Assembly: GCA_963826505.1 (NCBI GenBank)
Contig: CAWGXG010000008.1
Location: forward strand, 1,426,001-1,490,000
Direction: 5' to 3'
From: CAWGXG01 sp963826505
GTDB taxonomy: Bacteria; Chloroflexota; Anaerolineae; Aggregatilineales; Aggregatilineaceae
DNA: 64,000 bases
Below the pieces are notes generated by a model. It made no database searches. It saw only the letters and a list, made by a program, of their open reading frames with translations, and had not been told where the DNA came from. Position numbers and translations under genes: made by a program. Below are positions 9,352 to 17,853 of the stretch, piece after piece (positions within the stretch are counted from its first letter, which is position 1; the number at the start of each line of letters is the position of its first letter).

Positions 9352-9899
9352 GCCTCCTCGGAGGCGGGCAGCTTGCCTTTACGGTTATAGATGATCCGCC
9401 GCATGTCCACCGACATCCGGAAACGCGCCAGATAGAAAAACACGCCGCCCAAGGTGCGCCGCCGGGTATCATCGGAAACCATCATCCCCTCTTGGGCGTC
9501 CATCGCGACGGCTTCCTCGACGAGTGCCTGCACAAAGCCCAGTCCGCATAACCTCACCATCGTTTCGATCTGACGCAAAGGCGTTTCGTCCGTCTCGCCC
9601 AGCGCTGCGACGATCTCTTCGATCGCTTTGCGTTGTTTCGCCGTCAACTCGCGCGACAGATCGACGTCCGGATAACTTACCGACAGGTGCCGCTCTCCCA
9701 AAACGGAACCATTCAGCCCGTGATAGGCTTTGGTCGCGATTTTTTCGGATGCCAGTTGCGCCACAGCATAGCGCTGCCCAGTCTTGTCATCGGTGCCCAC
9801 ATCTAGCGCCGTCAGTTCGCCGTAAGTGGCGAGCACATCACGCAGGTCCTGTTCCGTCGTCTCCGGCGGGAAATTCGCAATGTAAAGTTCACGGCCCAT
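9348..9899 (-). CDS. RNA-binding protein: RRM domain plus PHAX-type RNA-binding domain
   Basis: 183 residues. Residues 1-75 form an RNA recognition motif: RNP2 is ELYIANFPP, and the RNP1 position reads GQRYAVAQL, a weakened version of the usual aromatic-rich octamer. Residues about 88-165 resemble the PHAX RNA-binding domain (PF10258-type, known from the eukaryotic snRNA export adaptor). They contain a short helical stretch and the hallmark SDDTRRRTLGGVFFYLAR, against SRRRTPGGVF in the family. It starts at ATG 9899 with GGAGG upstream and is coupled by overlap to the small membrane protein. Probably binds single-stranded RNA in the cytoplasm. The domain pairing is inferred from sequence pattern alone. 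Confidence 0.75.
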   Translation of the reverse strand: MGRELYIANFPPETTEQDLRDVLATYGELTALDVGTDDKTGQRYAVAQLASEKIATKAYHGLNGSVLGERHLSVSYPDVDLSRELTAKQRKAIEEIVAALGETDETPLRQIETMVRLCGLGFVQALVEEAVAMDAQEGMMVSDDTRRRTLGGVFFYLARFRMSVDMRRIIYNRKGKLPASEEA

Positions 9900-9929
9900 C
9901 AGACCGCCTCCTTTGTGCGTGACAGCGCC

Positions 9930-10229
9930 TTAATCATCAGCACGGCGCGCCGTCTGCCGCTGTGCCGCCAGTGCCCTACCCTCATCCAACGCGTCCTCAA
10001 TCGACTCTCCGCGCATACTGGCGATCTGCTGCTGCACCTGCTCCACGGGTCGGCGCACCGTCCCCCCGACCCGGCGGCGGATGATCATGCCCCGCTGGGT
10101 TATCGTCTCGCGGACTTGAGCGCCGCTGCGGGGTGCGAGCCACGCCGCAATTGGCGCGCTCAACAAAAATCCGGCCATCAACCCCGCTACAAAACCAAAT
10201 GTTTCTCCAGTGTCACGCCGGTCCGCCAT
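9930..10229 (-). CDS. YtxH-like small membrane-anchored protein
   Basis: 99 residues. One N-terminal hydrophobic segment (FGFVAGLMAGFLLSAPIAAW, residues about 10-29) is followed by a GAQVRETITQRG-type charged helix, the layout of YtxH/gas-vesicle-like general-stress proteins. The rest is basic and helical. ATG 10229 is chosen because it fits the family; the frame is open further upstream without a family match. It starts 11 bases after the preceding membrane gene and likely shares its transcript. Role unknown; YtxH proteins are stress-associated in firmicutes. Confidence 0.65.
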   Translation of the reverse strand: MADRRDTGETFGFVAGLMAGFLLSAPIAAWLAPRSGAQVRETITQRGMIIRRRVGGTVRRPVEQVQQQIASMRGESIEDALDEGRALAAQRQTARRADD

Positions 10230-10239
10230 GGCTGCCTCT

Positions 10240-10767
10240 CTACGCTTTCTTCTCAATCTCATCCGCGCTGCTATCCGCCGCATGAGCGCGCTCGGCGTTG
10301 CGCAGCGTCCGACGCAGGCCCAACGCCTCACGCAGCAGACCGCCCATGCCCGCCGCCAAAACGCCGAATTTAACCACCGGCTCAACGACATTCTGGCTCA
10401 TGAATTGAGCCGTGCCACGCACGGTCGACACCGTCTCGCTGGCGTTGTCCACAATCGGCTGAATCTCGTTTTGCAGCAAATTCACCAAGGCCGCGACTTG
10501 CAGCACCAGGACAATCAGCGCCAGCCCCATCAACATGCCTTCCATGGCCAGCACAATGATGAACAGGTCGCGGATGATGCCGACCCAGTTCGCCGCGTCA
10601 TCCGGATTGGCGAGCAAGGCGACCAGCAGCGCCACCACCAGCCCTACGACAAACACTCCTAAGATGGCCGCCAGACCCACCAGCGGCCAGAAATACCAGC
10701 CGCGCTTCTTGCCGTTATCCGGTTCGGGGTCAGCGGCGCCGGCCGGCGCTGTCGTCTTGTCTGTCAT
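10240..10767 (-). CDS. Two-TM membrane protein with coiled C-terminal part
   Basis: 175 residues of no family I can name. A short charged N terminus is followed by TM1 about 27-53 (VGLAAILGVFVVGLVVALLV) and TM2 about 68-90 (LFIIVLAMEGMLMGLALIVL). After that comes a long amphipathic helix (NLLQNEIQPIVDNASETVST) resembling DUF948-type proteins, which carry similar helices. It is followed closely by the YtxH-like gene, a pairing seen in Gram-positives (DUF948 with YtxH). Likely an envelope-associated stress protein; this is inference from the pairing. Confidence 0.6.
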   Translation of the reverse strand: MTDKTTAPAGAADPEPDNGKKRGWYFWPLVGLAAILGVFVVGLVVALLVALLANPDDAANWVGIIRDLFIIVLAMEGMLMGLALIVLVLQVAALVNLLQNEIQPIVDNASETVSTVRGTAQFMSQNVVEPVVKFGVLAAGMGGLLREALGLRRTLRNAERAHAADSSADEIEKKA

Positions 10768-10852
10768 GACTGTCGATCTCCCCTCCTGAGGCGGGACAGC
10801 GTCCCGGCAGAGAACAGGTCACTCGCATTGAACGGCTGTGATCGGGACACGA

Positions 10853-11143
10853 TCAGCGCGCATGCTTGCGCGACGCACGCGCCCGCGCGGGTTGGCGCGT
10901 CAGAATACGTGCGACGACCAACGCCAGCCACGCGCCGATGGTCGCGCTAAGAATGTGCAGCGGCCCGATATCCAACAGCATTACGTTGAACACCTCGCCC
11001 AACACATGCCCCATGCCAAACCCTAACCACGCTGCCAGCAGAAACAACGCCAGACGCCGCGCGTCCCCGCCGCTCACCAGGTGAAACGCCGCGCCGTATA
11101 GAGTTGCCAGGATGAAACTGAACACAAATGATGGGCTAAACAT
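10853..11143 (-). CDS. Small hydrophobic membrane protein
   Basis: 96 residues, unrecognised. Three hydrophobic segments: about 3-21 (SPSFVFSFILATLYGAAFHL), 29-53 (LALFLLAAWLGFGMGHVLGE) and 60-80 (IGPLHILSATIGAWLALVVA), followed by a basic tail (RQPARARASRKHAR). It is first in the minus-strand group 8905-11143 but separated by 85 bases from the next gene. Confidence 0.6.
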   Translation of the reverse strand: MFSPSFVFSFILATLYGAAFHLVSGGDARRLALFLLAAWLGFGMGHVLGEVFNVMLLDIGPLHILSATIGAWLALVVARILTRQPARARASRKHAR

Positions 11144-11508
11144 ACGCTGTCGGAACCATGGGTTTCCGCTGTTTTTATCTTCTCAAGACTGCGCTTAGCT
11201 GCGTCTAGTGTAACACAGAGTGCCTCAACTCACGAGAGGCGAACACGCTCGTTTGCGCCTGCCATGGCCCGCCAAGTTCGGTGCCGCAGTCATTCCAGGT
11301 GGCCCCGACTGGCGCGCCGATATTTGCATGTCTTGCAACGCAGGACGGTTTGCCCGATAGCATACCTAACCCTATACTGTACACACTATTTCGCAGCCGA
11401 ACGATAACAACTGTTAAGGTTCTGCGCTCCACACGTTCGAATCATAGTTATTTTTAACGGTCATTGACATGCGTATCGGGCAAGTATCACTTAAAAGGAG
11501 CATTCGCC
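11144..11508. other. Intergenic region between divergent genes
   Basis: 365 bases without a convincing gene. It holds a candidate plus-strand promoter (11350-11378) and a TTGACA at 11464-11469 near the next start. The remainder shows nothing recognisable. Confidence 0.5.
11350..11378 (+). promoter_or_regulatory. Candidate promoter for the SpoIIAA-like gene
   Basis: TTGCCC (11350-11355), a 17-base gap, then TATACT (11373-11378), 131 bases upstream of ATG 11509, leaving a long leader. A second, weaker option is TTGACA at 11464 with TATCAC at a 15-base gap. Confidence 0.45.
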
Positions 11509-11916
11509 ATGTCGCCCATTACGGTTTTTGATGACGAACACATGACAGTTGAATATCTTGCAGACAAAAAGATCGTGTACCACACCATTCACAAACCCGT
11601 TGGTGGGCAGGTTTTCCGCGATGCGCTGATGGCAGGCACCGCCGCCCTGAAACAGTACGGCGCCTGCAAATGGCTGTCCGATGATCGTAAGAACGGGCCG
11701 CTTTCGCCTGACGACATTGAATGGGGTCTTCACAACTGGAACATTCCCACCATCAAAGCCGGCTGGAAATACTGGGCAGTGGTCGTGCCCGAAGAGTTGA
11801 TCGCGGCTGGCAGTCTGACTCCTACCATGGAAGGGCTGTATGCGCTTGGATTACGCATGCTCGCCTTCAGTAAGTTGGACGAGGCCATCGAGTGGTTGGA
11901 CTCGCTGGAATGTTAG
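11509..11916 (+). CDS. SpoIIAA/STAS-like protein of unknown role
   Basis: 135 residues. The alternating strand-helix pattern (VEYLADKKIVYHTIHKPV, then FRDALMAGTAALKQYGACKW, then KYWAVVVPEEL) resembles the SpoIIAA-like domain found in many stand-alone bacterial proteins. The conserved-looking WLSDDRKNGPLSPDD stretch occupies the position of the phospho-acceptor loop, but no clear kinase partner is adjacent. ATG 11509 has AAAAGGAG ten bases upstream. Single gene with its own promoter. Function not assignable. Confidence 0.6.
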   Translation: MSPITVFDDEHMTVEYLADKKIVYHTIHKPVGGQVFRDALMAGTAALKQYGACKWLSDDRKNGPLSPDDIEWGLHNWNIPTIKAGWKYWAVVVPEELIAAGSLTPTMEGLYALGLRMLAFSKLDEAIEWLDSLEC

Positions 11917-12269
11917 GCAGCTGTACCCAGTCGGACGCCGCATAGCGCGTTTCTCATCGTGGCTCCTAAACCGAATATGCCCCTTTTCAGCGAGCGCCAA
12001 GTCCGCCTACCACAGGTTAGCGTCTAGCGCTCCCGTGAATTACGTGCCTCAGATGGAGCCGGGCAAAGACTGCCGCAGCGGAAATATACATCCGCATGGC
12101 GCTTTGAGTCCCGCTCACATTGGGATAGAATGGATGAGGAATTGGGCGGAGAAGTACCGGTACATAGCTGTGTGCGCCGGACTGACCAGCGGTCGCTTCT
12201 CTGTTAGCTTATGGGCAGCATAGGGTGCGGCGTTCGCATCTTTCGATTGCGTAGAATGGACGGTTCGCT
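11917..12269. other. Intergenic region without recognisable gene
   Basis: 353 bases between the SpoIIAA-like gene and the SRPBCC gene. No conserved frame, RNA gene or clear terminator is visible; the open frames here have no family features. Confidence 0.5.
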
Positions 12270-13764
12270 GTGACGCTGATTGACCAGCGCATCCTGATTG
12301 ACGCTCCTGCACCGGTCGTGTGGGAATTCCTGTCAGACCCCGAACGCCAGGCCGCCTGGCATGTCGGATACAGCGGCATTTCAATCCTGACAACGCAGCG
12401 CACCGGCCAGGGCGTGCGCCGCCGCTGTACGCTTGCCGGTCAGGGCAAGGACGTGATCGAGGAGATCACGGCCTGGGTAGACGGTCTGGGGTATGAATAC
12501 CGGTTAATCGAGGGCGGCCCGTACGGCACGTTTCAGGGGCGTTTCCGGCTCCAGCCGGTGCCCGACGGGACCACCGTGCAGTGGACGGTGTCGTACAAGA
12601 CCAAAGGCGTCGCGGGTTGGCTCAAAGACCGGACCTCAGGACGTAATACGCTGATGGCGATGATGGCCGACAGCCTGCGCCGTTTGCGCCGCCAGGTGGA
12701 TGAACTGGGCGTGCGCGCCGATCAGGATTACCGCGCGCGTGTGGGCATCCGGGCTCGTCTCAACGCCGACGAACGCGCCCAATACCAGCGCCGCCACGCG
12801 CCGCCGCCGGGTGTGGACGTGTACGGATCTGCAGAGCAATCCGGCGTGCCCGTGACTCTGGATGAGCCAGCATCCCAGCCAGCGGAGACAGCGGTGACCG
12901 AGCCGCCTGCCCCACCATCCATGCCGACGCCCTCCGTGCCAACACCGACGTTCTCCCCGCCGCCGGATCCAGCCTTTGTGGCCAGTCTGGCCCACAACGC
13001 CGAGACGTCCGCGCCGCCCGAAGAGGATTCCACTCACACGGCGGATACCGAACCCAAGCCGCCCGCCGGTCTGCATGAGATCGTCGCGGAGCAGCACCGC
13101 GAGCCTGATCAGCCTGCGGCACTGGCTGTGACGCCGGACTCACCGTCTCCCTCTGCGCCCCCCGTGCAGGGTGCCATACCCGAACCGCCGCCACCGCCAG
13201 CTATTTCCCCGCCCCCAGTCCGTCTGCCGACTCCCCCGGAACCGCAGCAACCCGTTCCTCCGGCAGAAGAAGAAACGCCCGATTACAATCGTCCGACGCC
13301 GCCGCGCGGTATTCCGTCCGTGCAGCGCCCGGCTGCACCTGAACAGCCGCGTGAGATGCCCCCTGCCCCACCCGCCGCACCGCGCCGTGCCAGCCCAGCC
13401 CGCATCTAGCCGGCCAACTCCAGCACACGGCATGCCCTCAGTTGCGCGCCGGTTCGGTATGGTCTCCGAAGAGCCAGGGCCAGGACTGCCGCCGCCTACA
13501 CCGAAAACGGACACGGGCGAAGTCAGCATTTGGGAAATATTCGGGACGAAACGCCCCAGCGATATGGATTCCGAGGCGCTCGATAACCTGGTGCGCGAAG
13601 TGCAGGCTAAGGAAGTCGCCAGCGCGCAGGATGATTACGCAGCGACGCTTCTGCCGCACAAAGTGAGCCGTGTGCGCCCCGCGCGGGCGGGCATGGGATT
13701 GCGGTTGAGGTTGGCGCTGCACGCGGCGCGCGTACGGCGGCGGCTGGCGCGGAATGCACACTGA
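12270..13764 (+). CDS. SRPBCC-domain protein with long Pro-rich tail, probable frame break
   Basis: Residues 1-145 are an SRPBCC (START-like) ligand-binding domain: ILIDAPAPVVWEFLSDPERQ opens it and LMAMMADSLRRLRRQVDE closes it. Pro/Ala-rich disordered sequence follows to about residue 380. The first frame stops at 13409, but the next frame continues without stop through RRFGMVSEEPGPGLPPP, VSIWEIFGTKRPS and a basic C-terminal tail to 13764. One extra base near 13380-13400 would join them into about 498 residues. The alternative is a separate small gene from ATG 13432, which lacks a ribosome-binding site. Start is GTG 12270. Ligand unknown. Confidence 0.6.
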
Positions 13765-13782
13765 GAGTAGAAATGAGGTAGC

Positions 13783-13805
13783 AAAAAACGGCGCGTGTGC
13801 GCCGT
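13783..13805 (-). terminator. Terminator of tRNA-His
   Basis: Read on the minus strand, ACGGCGC pairs with GCGCCGT (13788-13805) around a four-base loop, followed by six T residues (13783-13788). It lies directly after the tRNA 3' end. Confidence 0.7.
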
Positions 13806-13809
13806 TGGT

Positions 13810-13886
13810 TGGGGTGGCTGGTGGGATTTGAACCCACGACCTTCTGATCCACAGTCAGACGTGCTAACCCCTGCACCACAGCCACC
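13810..13886 (-). tRNA. tRNA-His (anticodon GTG)
   Basis: Clover-leaf on the minus strand: acceptor GTGGCTG/CAGCCAC, D stem GTGC/GCAC around AGGGGTTA, anticodon stem TCTGA/TCAGA with loop CTGTGGA giving GTG, and T stem GTGGG/CCCAC around TTCAAAT. The G at -1 (13886) and C73 (13813) are the His identity pair, and CCA is encoded (13812-13810). 77 bases, no intron. Confidence 0.96.
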
Positions 13887-13971
13887 GTGTAGGGTGCAAG
13901 CATTTTAGCACACCTGATCAGGGCACGCCAGACCGAATTTAGTCGTTTCAGGCAATGGGCGGGGAGAATCC

Positions 13972-14943
13972 ATGATGACTACACGCAGCCGAATCGTCTT
14001 TATGGGCACGCCCGATTTTGCGGTTCCGACGCTCCAGGCCCTGCTCGACGCATCCGCCTATGACGTGGTCGGCGTGGTTACCCAGCCGGATCGCCCGGCA
14101 GGACGGGGTCGCCAGGTGCAGCAGTCGCCCGTTAAGCGCGCGGCCATTGCGGCGAACGTGCCCATCATCCAACCCGAAAAAACCCACACCCCGCCTGCCT
14201 TCGAACAGCTTCAAGACTGGCGGCCCGATTTCATCATCGTAGTGGCTTTTGGGCAGATTCTGCGCCCCTCCGTGCTCAGCCTGCCCCACGTAGCACCGAT
14301 TAACGTTCACGCTTCGCTGCTGCCGCGCTGGCGCGGCGCAGCCCCGATTCAGGCCAGCATCCGGGCAGGGGATTATTCGACCGGCGTCACGACTATGATC
14401 ATGGACGCGGGCCTGGACACCGGGCCGATCTTGCTCCAGGATTCGATCCCGATCAGCCCTGACGAAACCGGCCAAAGCCTGCACGATAAGCTGGCTCCGC
14501 TGGGCGCGCGGCTACTGATTCACACGCTGGATTGGTTGCTCAGCGGCAGCATCCAGCCGCACCCCCAGCCAGATAACCCGGCGCTGGTCACATTCGCGCC
14601 GCAGATTTCAAAAGACGATGGGTCGATCGATTGGACGCAACCTGCCGGGGCCATTGACCGGCACGTGCGGGCTTTCACGCCCTGGCCCGGGACGTTCACC
14701 ATGTGGGACGGCAAACGGCTAAAGATTCTGGCCGGTTACGCGGCAGCAGGCGCATTCAACGCGTCGCCGGGCTGCGTAATTGCAGCGCACGATCTCAGCG
14801 CCCCGCTGACGACGCCCTTCGCGGTCAGCACGGGCAAGGGGTTGTTCGCCCCGACGCGGCTGCAAATCGAGGGAAGGGGCGCGGTAGACGCCGCCGCGTT
14901 TGCCAACGGCGCGCCCGGTTTCATCGGCGCGCAGTTGGGCTAG
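13972..14943 (+). CDS. fmt: Methionyl-tRNA formyltransferase
   Basis: 323 residues, normal for Fmt, which formylates Met-tRNA for translation start. RIVFMGTPDFAVPTLQALL opens the Rossmann-like N-terminal domain, QPDRPAGRG is the tRNA-contact loop, and the catalytic INVHASLLPRWRGAAPIQ carries the conserved Asn and His. GVTTMIMDAGLDTGPIL provides the catalytic Asp. The C-terminal OB-like domain begins at about 205. GGGGAGA precedes ATG 13972; a second ATG follows at 13975. It converges with the minus-strand operon ending at 14953. No def gene is adjacent. Confidence 0.95.
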   Translation: MMTTRSRIVFMGTPDFAVPTLQALLDASAYDVVGVVTQPDRPAGRGRQVQQSPVKRAAIAANVPIIQPEKTHTPPAFEQLQDWRPDFIIVVAFGQILRPSVLSLPHVAPINVHASLLPRWRGAAPIQASIRAGDYSTGVTTMIMDAGLDTGPILLQDSIPISPDETGQSLHDKLAPLGARLLIHTLDWLLSGSIQPHPQPDNPALVTFAPQISKDDGSIDWTQPAGAIDRHVRAFTPWPGTFTMWDGKRLKILAGYAAAGAFNASPGCVIAAHDLSAPLTTPFAVSTGKGLFAPTRLQIEGRGAVDAAAFANGAPGFIGAQLG

Positions 14944-14952
14944 CCCTTCGTC

Positions 14953-15474
14953 CTACCACCGCTCCCACTTGATGACCTCGGCAAGTTGGCGGCGGCCCGA
15001 CGCTCGGGCGGGACGCTGACGTGGATCGGCTTCGGGGTCCGGGTAGCCAAACGACATCGCCCAGGGAATATCCACGCTTTCCGGCGCGCCGATCGCCGCC
15101 CGCGCGCAGTCCGGCTCATAGATGGTCGCCATGCACGAGCCAATGCCCTGCTCCCACGCGGCCAGGATCATGTTTTGCGCAGCGCGCCCCAGGTCGAAGG
15201 GCGTGGTCAGCGTTGGCGGAGTCTTCAAATCCTCGGTGACGAGCACTACCGCGAAAGTAGCGCCCGCAAGATGCCCACACCACGGCCCGCACTCGCTCAA
15301 CGCATTCAGCGTCGCGCGCTCCGTCACTACGATGAACGTCCAGGGCTGCCAGTTCTTGGCTGAGCCAGATAACCGTCCGGCGTTGACGATCTGCTAAATC
15401 GTCTCGCGGGGAACCGGCGTATCAGCGAATTTTCGCACCGATCGATTGAGTTTGATGGCTTCAGATACCTCCAC
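14953..15474 (-). pseudogene. Nitroreductase-family protein interrupted by an in-frame TAG
   Basis: Reads as a nitroreductase-like FMN protein: KLNRSVRKFADTPVPRET, then IVNAGRLSGSAKNWQPWTFI (the FMN-contact Ser/Asn region), DLGRAAQNMILAAWEQGIGS and FGYPDPEADPRQR. All is in one frame from GTG 15474 except for a TAG at 15394-15396 where relatives have an ordinary residue (CAG to TAG is the simplest change). If it is not a sequence error, the product could restart at GTG 15327, losing the FMN N-terminal part. The GTG overlaps the stop of the preceding gene (15461) by 14 bases, so it is the last gene of the four-gene minus-strand operon. Confidence 0.7.
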
Positions 15475-17254
15475 CGTTCTCTCCCGTCCTTATTTCCTCA
15501 ATGTGCGGCAGGTCCGGTTCGTGACGGTGTGCATGCAGCGTGCTCAACCGTTCCAACTCTTTGGAAAAGATGCGGCGCAGCGTGGCGATCGCGGTCGCAT
15601 AGGTCGGTTCCGCGCCGAGATAGCTCAGGCCGCCCTCGCCCAGTGTGCGCCCCCGGCTGCGCGGCATATCACTCGCGTAGTGCAAAAAACCGATGTCGAA
15701 GGGCGATATGTACAGGTTGACGATTTCATCCACCGGGTGACGCTGCGCGCGTACCATCTCGTATACGGCCGACAGGTACGGCCCGGACTCCATCTCCACG
15801 ATCGAATAACCCTCGCGGTAGAACACGTCCACATACTGCGCGTTTTGCAGGAACGTCCCGCGCACGCTGACGACTTTCTGGTTATCCAACACGCTGTTCA
15901 TTGTGAGGTAAGGAATCACGTCCGAAGCTGAAAAACAGTTGCCGAACAGGTATGAGTTCTGGCTGTGCTCGTCATAGACGACATTGGCGATCATCACATC
16001 GCCCACGCGCGCGTTGAGCGTCGCCGCCTTGCCGATCACGTAAATGCCCTGCATACGCGGCACATACTGGCTGATCTTCGCCAAGACATGATAGGCCGCC
16101 ATGCCCAGTGGGTAGTCGATGTTGACGATCAGAGCGTCGCTTTCGGCCAACCGCGCCATCTCGCTGTCATTGCCGCACAGCAGGCGCGGATCCATATCGT
16201 GGCGGTTAAGCTTGTTGACCTCGATCACTTCCGCCTCAATGTCGAAGCCGTGCTGGCTGGGCACGCGGGTGATCCCCGCGGCCGCTTCCATCTCGTGGCG
16301 GCGTGCGTCGACTTTGGGCAGCGTGATGTAGCGGCGCAATGCGTAATATAAGAAGTTGTTGCGGTTGTTCATCTCTTCGCGCACGTTGGCGTAATCGTAT
16401 TCCGCCGTCAGGCCGGGATCACCCGCGCGCTCGACGAACTCAAAGATCTTTGCTTCCTCGCGCAGAGCAAATCCACTTAGCAGGTTCGGGACGGCGTGCA
16501 CGTTGCTGGAAATGAAATAGATCGGGCGGTCCTGCACTGTGATCGGTTGAACCGCCTGGCGCACATTCGCCCACCAGTCAGAGGTCGCGCGCTGGTAATT
16601 GATGTAGGTACCGGCCAGCAGCCGCACCCACAGCCGTTTGGGCACCTTGGCAATCCTCTTGAGCGTGGGGATCGTCGCCTTGCCCCACGCCTCTTGCAGA
16701 CGGCTGAGATCGTCGGCAGCCATACCCAACGCGCGCGCCAGATCGGCGGTGCGCGCCAGCGTCGCGTCGGCGGCATAAGCGGCCAGGCTGGCCTGCGCGG
16801 CAACAGATTGCAGCATGGTATGCAGCTTGTTCCACTCGATCTGGTAGGCCACCAAGATCGGGATCATGTCGTCGATGTCGGACCGGCTGGCAATATAGGC
16901 GGCAAGAGTGCTTTTGCCGTCATAGCCCATGCGGCGACGGCGCGCGGGAGACACTACGCGCTCCCAGTCTTCGATATCGCCATAACCATGATCGCGGAAG
17001 ACGCGGTCGGTCTGCCCCAAGACGACCATTTCCACGTCGACCATGCACGGTGGCAGGCGCATCACCGCGTAGAACAGCGCTGATGTGTCTGGCGTATCCT
17101 GGCGCGCCTTGGGGTGCAGTGACGAGCTCATCGCCAGGTGCCCCTCTACCAGCGCGTCAAGCTGAACGGCGTGGCTCGATCGCAGCAGCGAATAGTACGT
17201 CCGGATATACAGTTCTATCTCTTCACTGCCTGTTTTGGGTACGGTTCGATCCAT
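15461..17254 (-). CDS. Nucleoside-phosphorylase-like protein of unknown role (DUF6909-like)
   Basis: 597 residues. The first 300 residues are helical and unrecognised. The C-terminal region (about 400-540) has nucleoside-phosphorylase/AMP-nucleosidase features: GIYVIGKAATLNARVGDVMI, the strand KVVSVRGTF, and YSIVEMESGPYLSAVYEM, where the EMES matches the ribose-binding Glu of the superfamily. The name DUF6909 is from memory and not verified. ATG 17254 has AGGGG upstream; the frame extends further without support. It lies 50 bases after the TIR-TM gene and overlaps the nitroreductase, so all are probably one operon. Substrate unknown; nucleotide or NAD metabolism is a reasonable guess. Confidence 0.65.
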   Translation of the reverse strand: MDRTVPKTGSEEIELYIRTYYSLLRSSHAVQLDALVEGHLAMSSSLHPKARQDTPDTSALFYAVMRLPPCMVDVEMVVLGQTDRVFRDHGYGDIEDWERVVSPARRRRMGYDGKSTLAAYIASRSDIDDMIPILVAYQIEWNKLHTMLQSVAAQASLAAYAADATLARTADLARALGMAADDLSRLQEAWGKATIPTLKRIAKVPKRLWVRLLAGTYINYQRATSDWWANVRQAVQPITVQDRPIYFISSNVHAVPNLLSGFALREEAKIFEFVERAGDPGLTAEYDYANVREEMNNRNNFLYYALRRYITLPKVDARRHEMEAAAGITRVPSQHGFDIEAEVIEVNKLNRHDMDPRLLCGNDSEMARLAESDALIVNIDYPLGMAAYHVLAKISQYVPRMQGIYVIGKAATLNARVGDVMIANVVYDEHSQNSYLFGNCFSASDVIPYLTMNSVLDNQKVVSVRGTFLQNAQYVDVFYREGYSIVEMESGPYLSAVYEMVRAQRHPVDEIVNLYISPFDIGFLHYASDMPRSRGRTLGEGGLSYLGAEPTYATAIATLRRIFSKELERLSTLHAHRHEPDLPHIEEIRTGENGGGI

Positions 17255-17304
17255 GCTAGCCCCTGATATGTCATTATTCCAATAACAACCTGATTCTCCT
17301 GATC

Positions 17305-17844
17305 CTACACCGGAATCACCCCGAACGCGATCCCGATCAGCAGACACGCCGCCAGCAGCCCCAAAATACCCATCGCCCACGCAATTCGGCGCTGGCGACG
17401 CGGCGGCTGGTGCGGCGGGCGGCGCGGCATGCGCCGCAGACGTGCGGGCGGCGCGGCCAACAAGGAGGTGGCCGTCGGCAGTTCCGAAAGCAGGCGCTGC
17501 AAGGCCAAATCGTACTCCGCCGTGAAATCGATCTCGACCCCGTGTCGTCCGAAGCGCGGCAATTCGCCGGGCGAGCGCCGCAACACGATCAGCGGCTTCT
17601 GGCCCCGGATCGCGAGCACGCCTTCGTGCCGCGTCCCGACGCGCCGTCCCTCCTCCGGGGTGAGAATCATCAAGACGGCCCCGCTGGCCCGAATCGCGCG
17701 GCGGGTTTCGGCGGCCCAGGCCATCGACCCGGCCGCAGTCACTGCGTCCGAAAACACGACATAACCCGCCGCCTGAAGATCATCAATCAGGCGGTGGGCG
17801 AACGCGTAATCGTTCTCAGGGTAGCTGACGTACAAGTGGCGCAT
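17305..17844 (-). CDS. TIR-like domain protein with C-terminal TM anchor
   Basis: 179 residues. Residues 1-95 match a TIR fold: HLYVSYPENDYAFAHRLIDD (strand A, helix A), GYVVFSDA (BB-loop region), SGAVLMILTPEE (strand D), and RHEGVLAIRGQKPLIVL. The Glu at 74 in RHEG sits where TIR NADases have the catalytic Glu. A basic proline-rich linker (residues about 125-150) is followed by one TM segment, AMGILGLLAACLLIGIAFG, at the very C terminus, so the TIR domain is presumably cytoplasmic. It starts 10 bases after the zinc peptidase stop. Whether it cleaves NAD or only assembles signalling complexes cannot be told. Confidence 0.75.
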   Translation of the reverse strand: MRHLYVSYPENDYAFAHRLIDDLQAAGYVVFSDAVTAAGSMAWAAETRRAIRASGAVLMILTPEEGRRVGTRHEGVLAIRGQKPLIVLRRSPGELPRFGRHGVEIDFTAEYDLALQRLLSELPTATSLLAAPPARLRRMPRRPPHQPPRRQRRIAWAMGILGLLAACLLIGIAFGVIPV

Positions 17845-17853
17845 AAGGCGGCA

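Noticed and set aside
15394..15396. TAG in the nitroreductase read as pyrrolysine
   Set aside because: No PylRS or PYLIS features are visible and relatives have an ordinary residue; nonsense or error is simpler.
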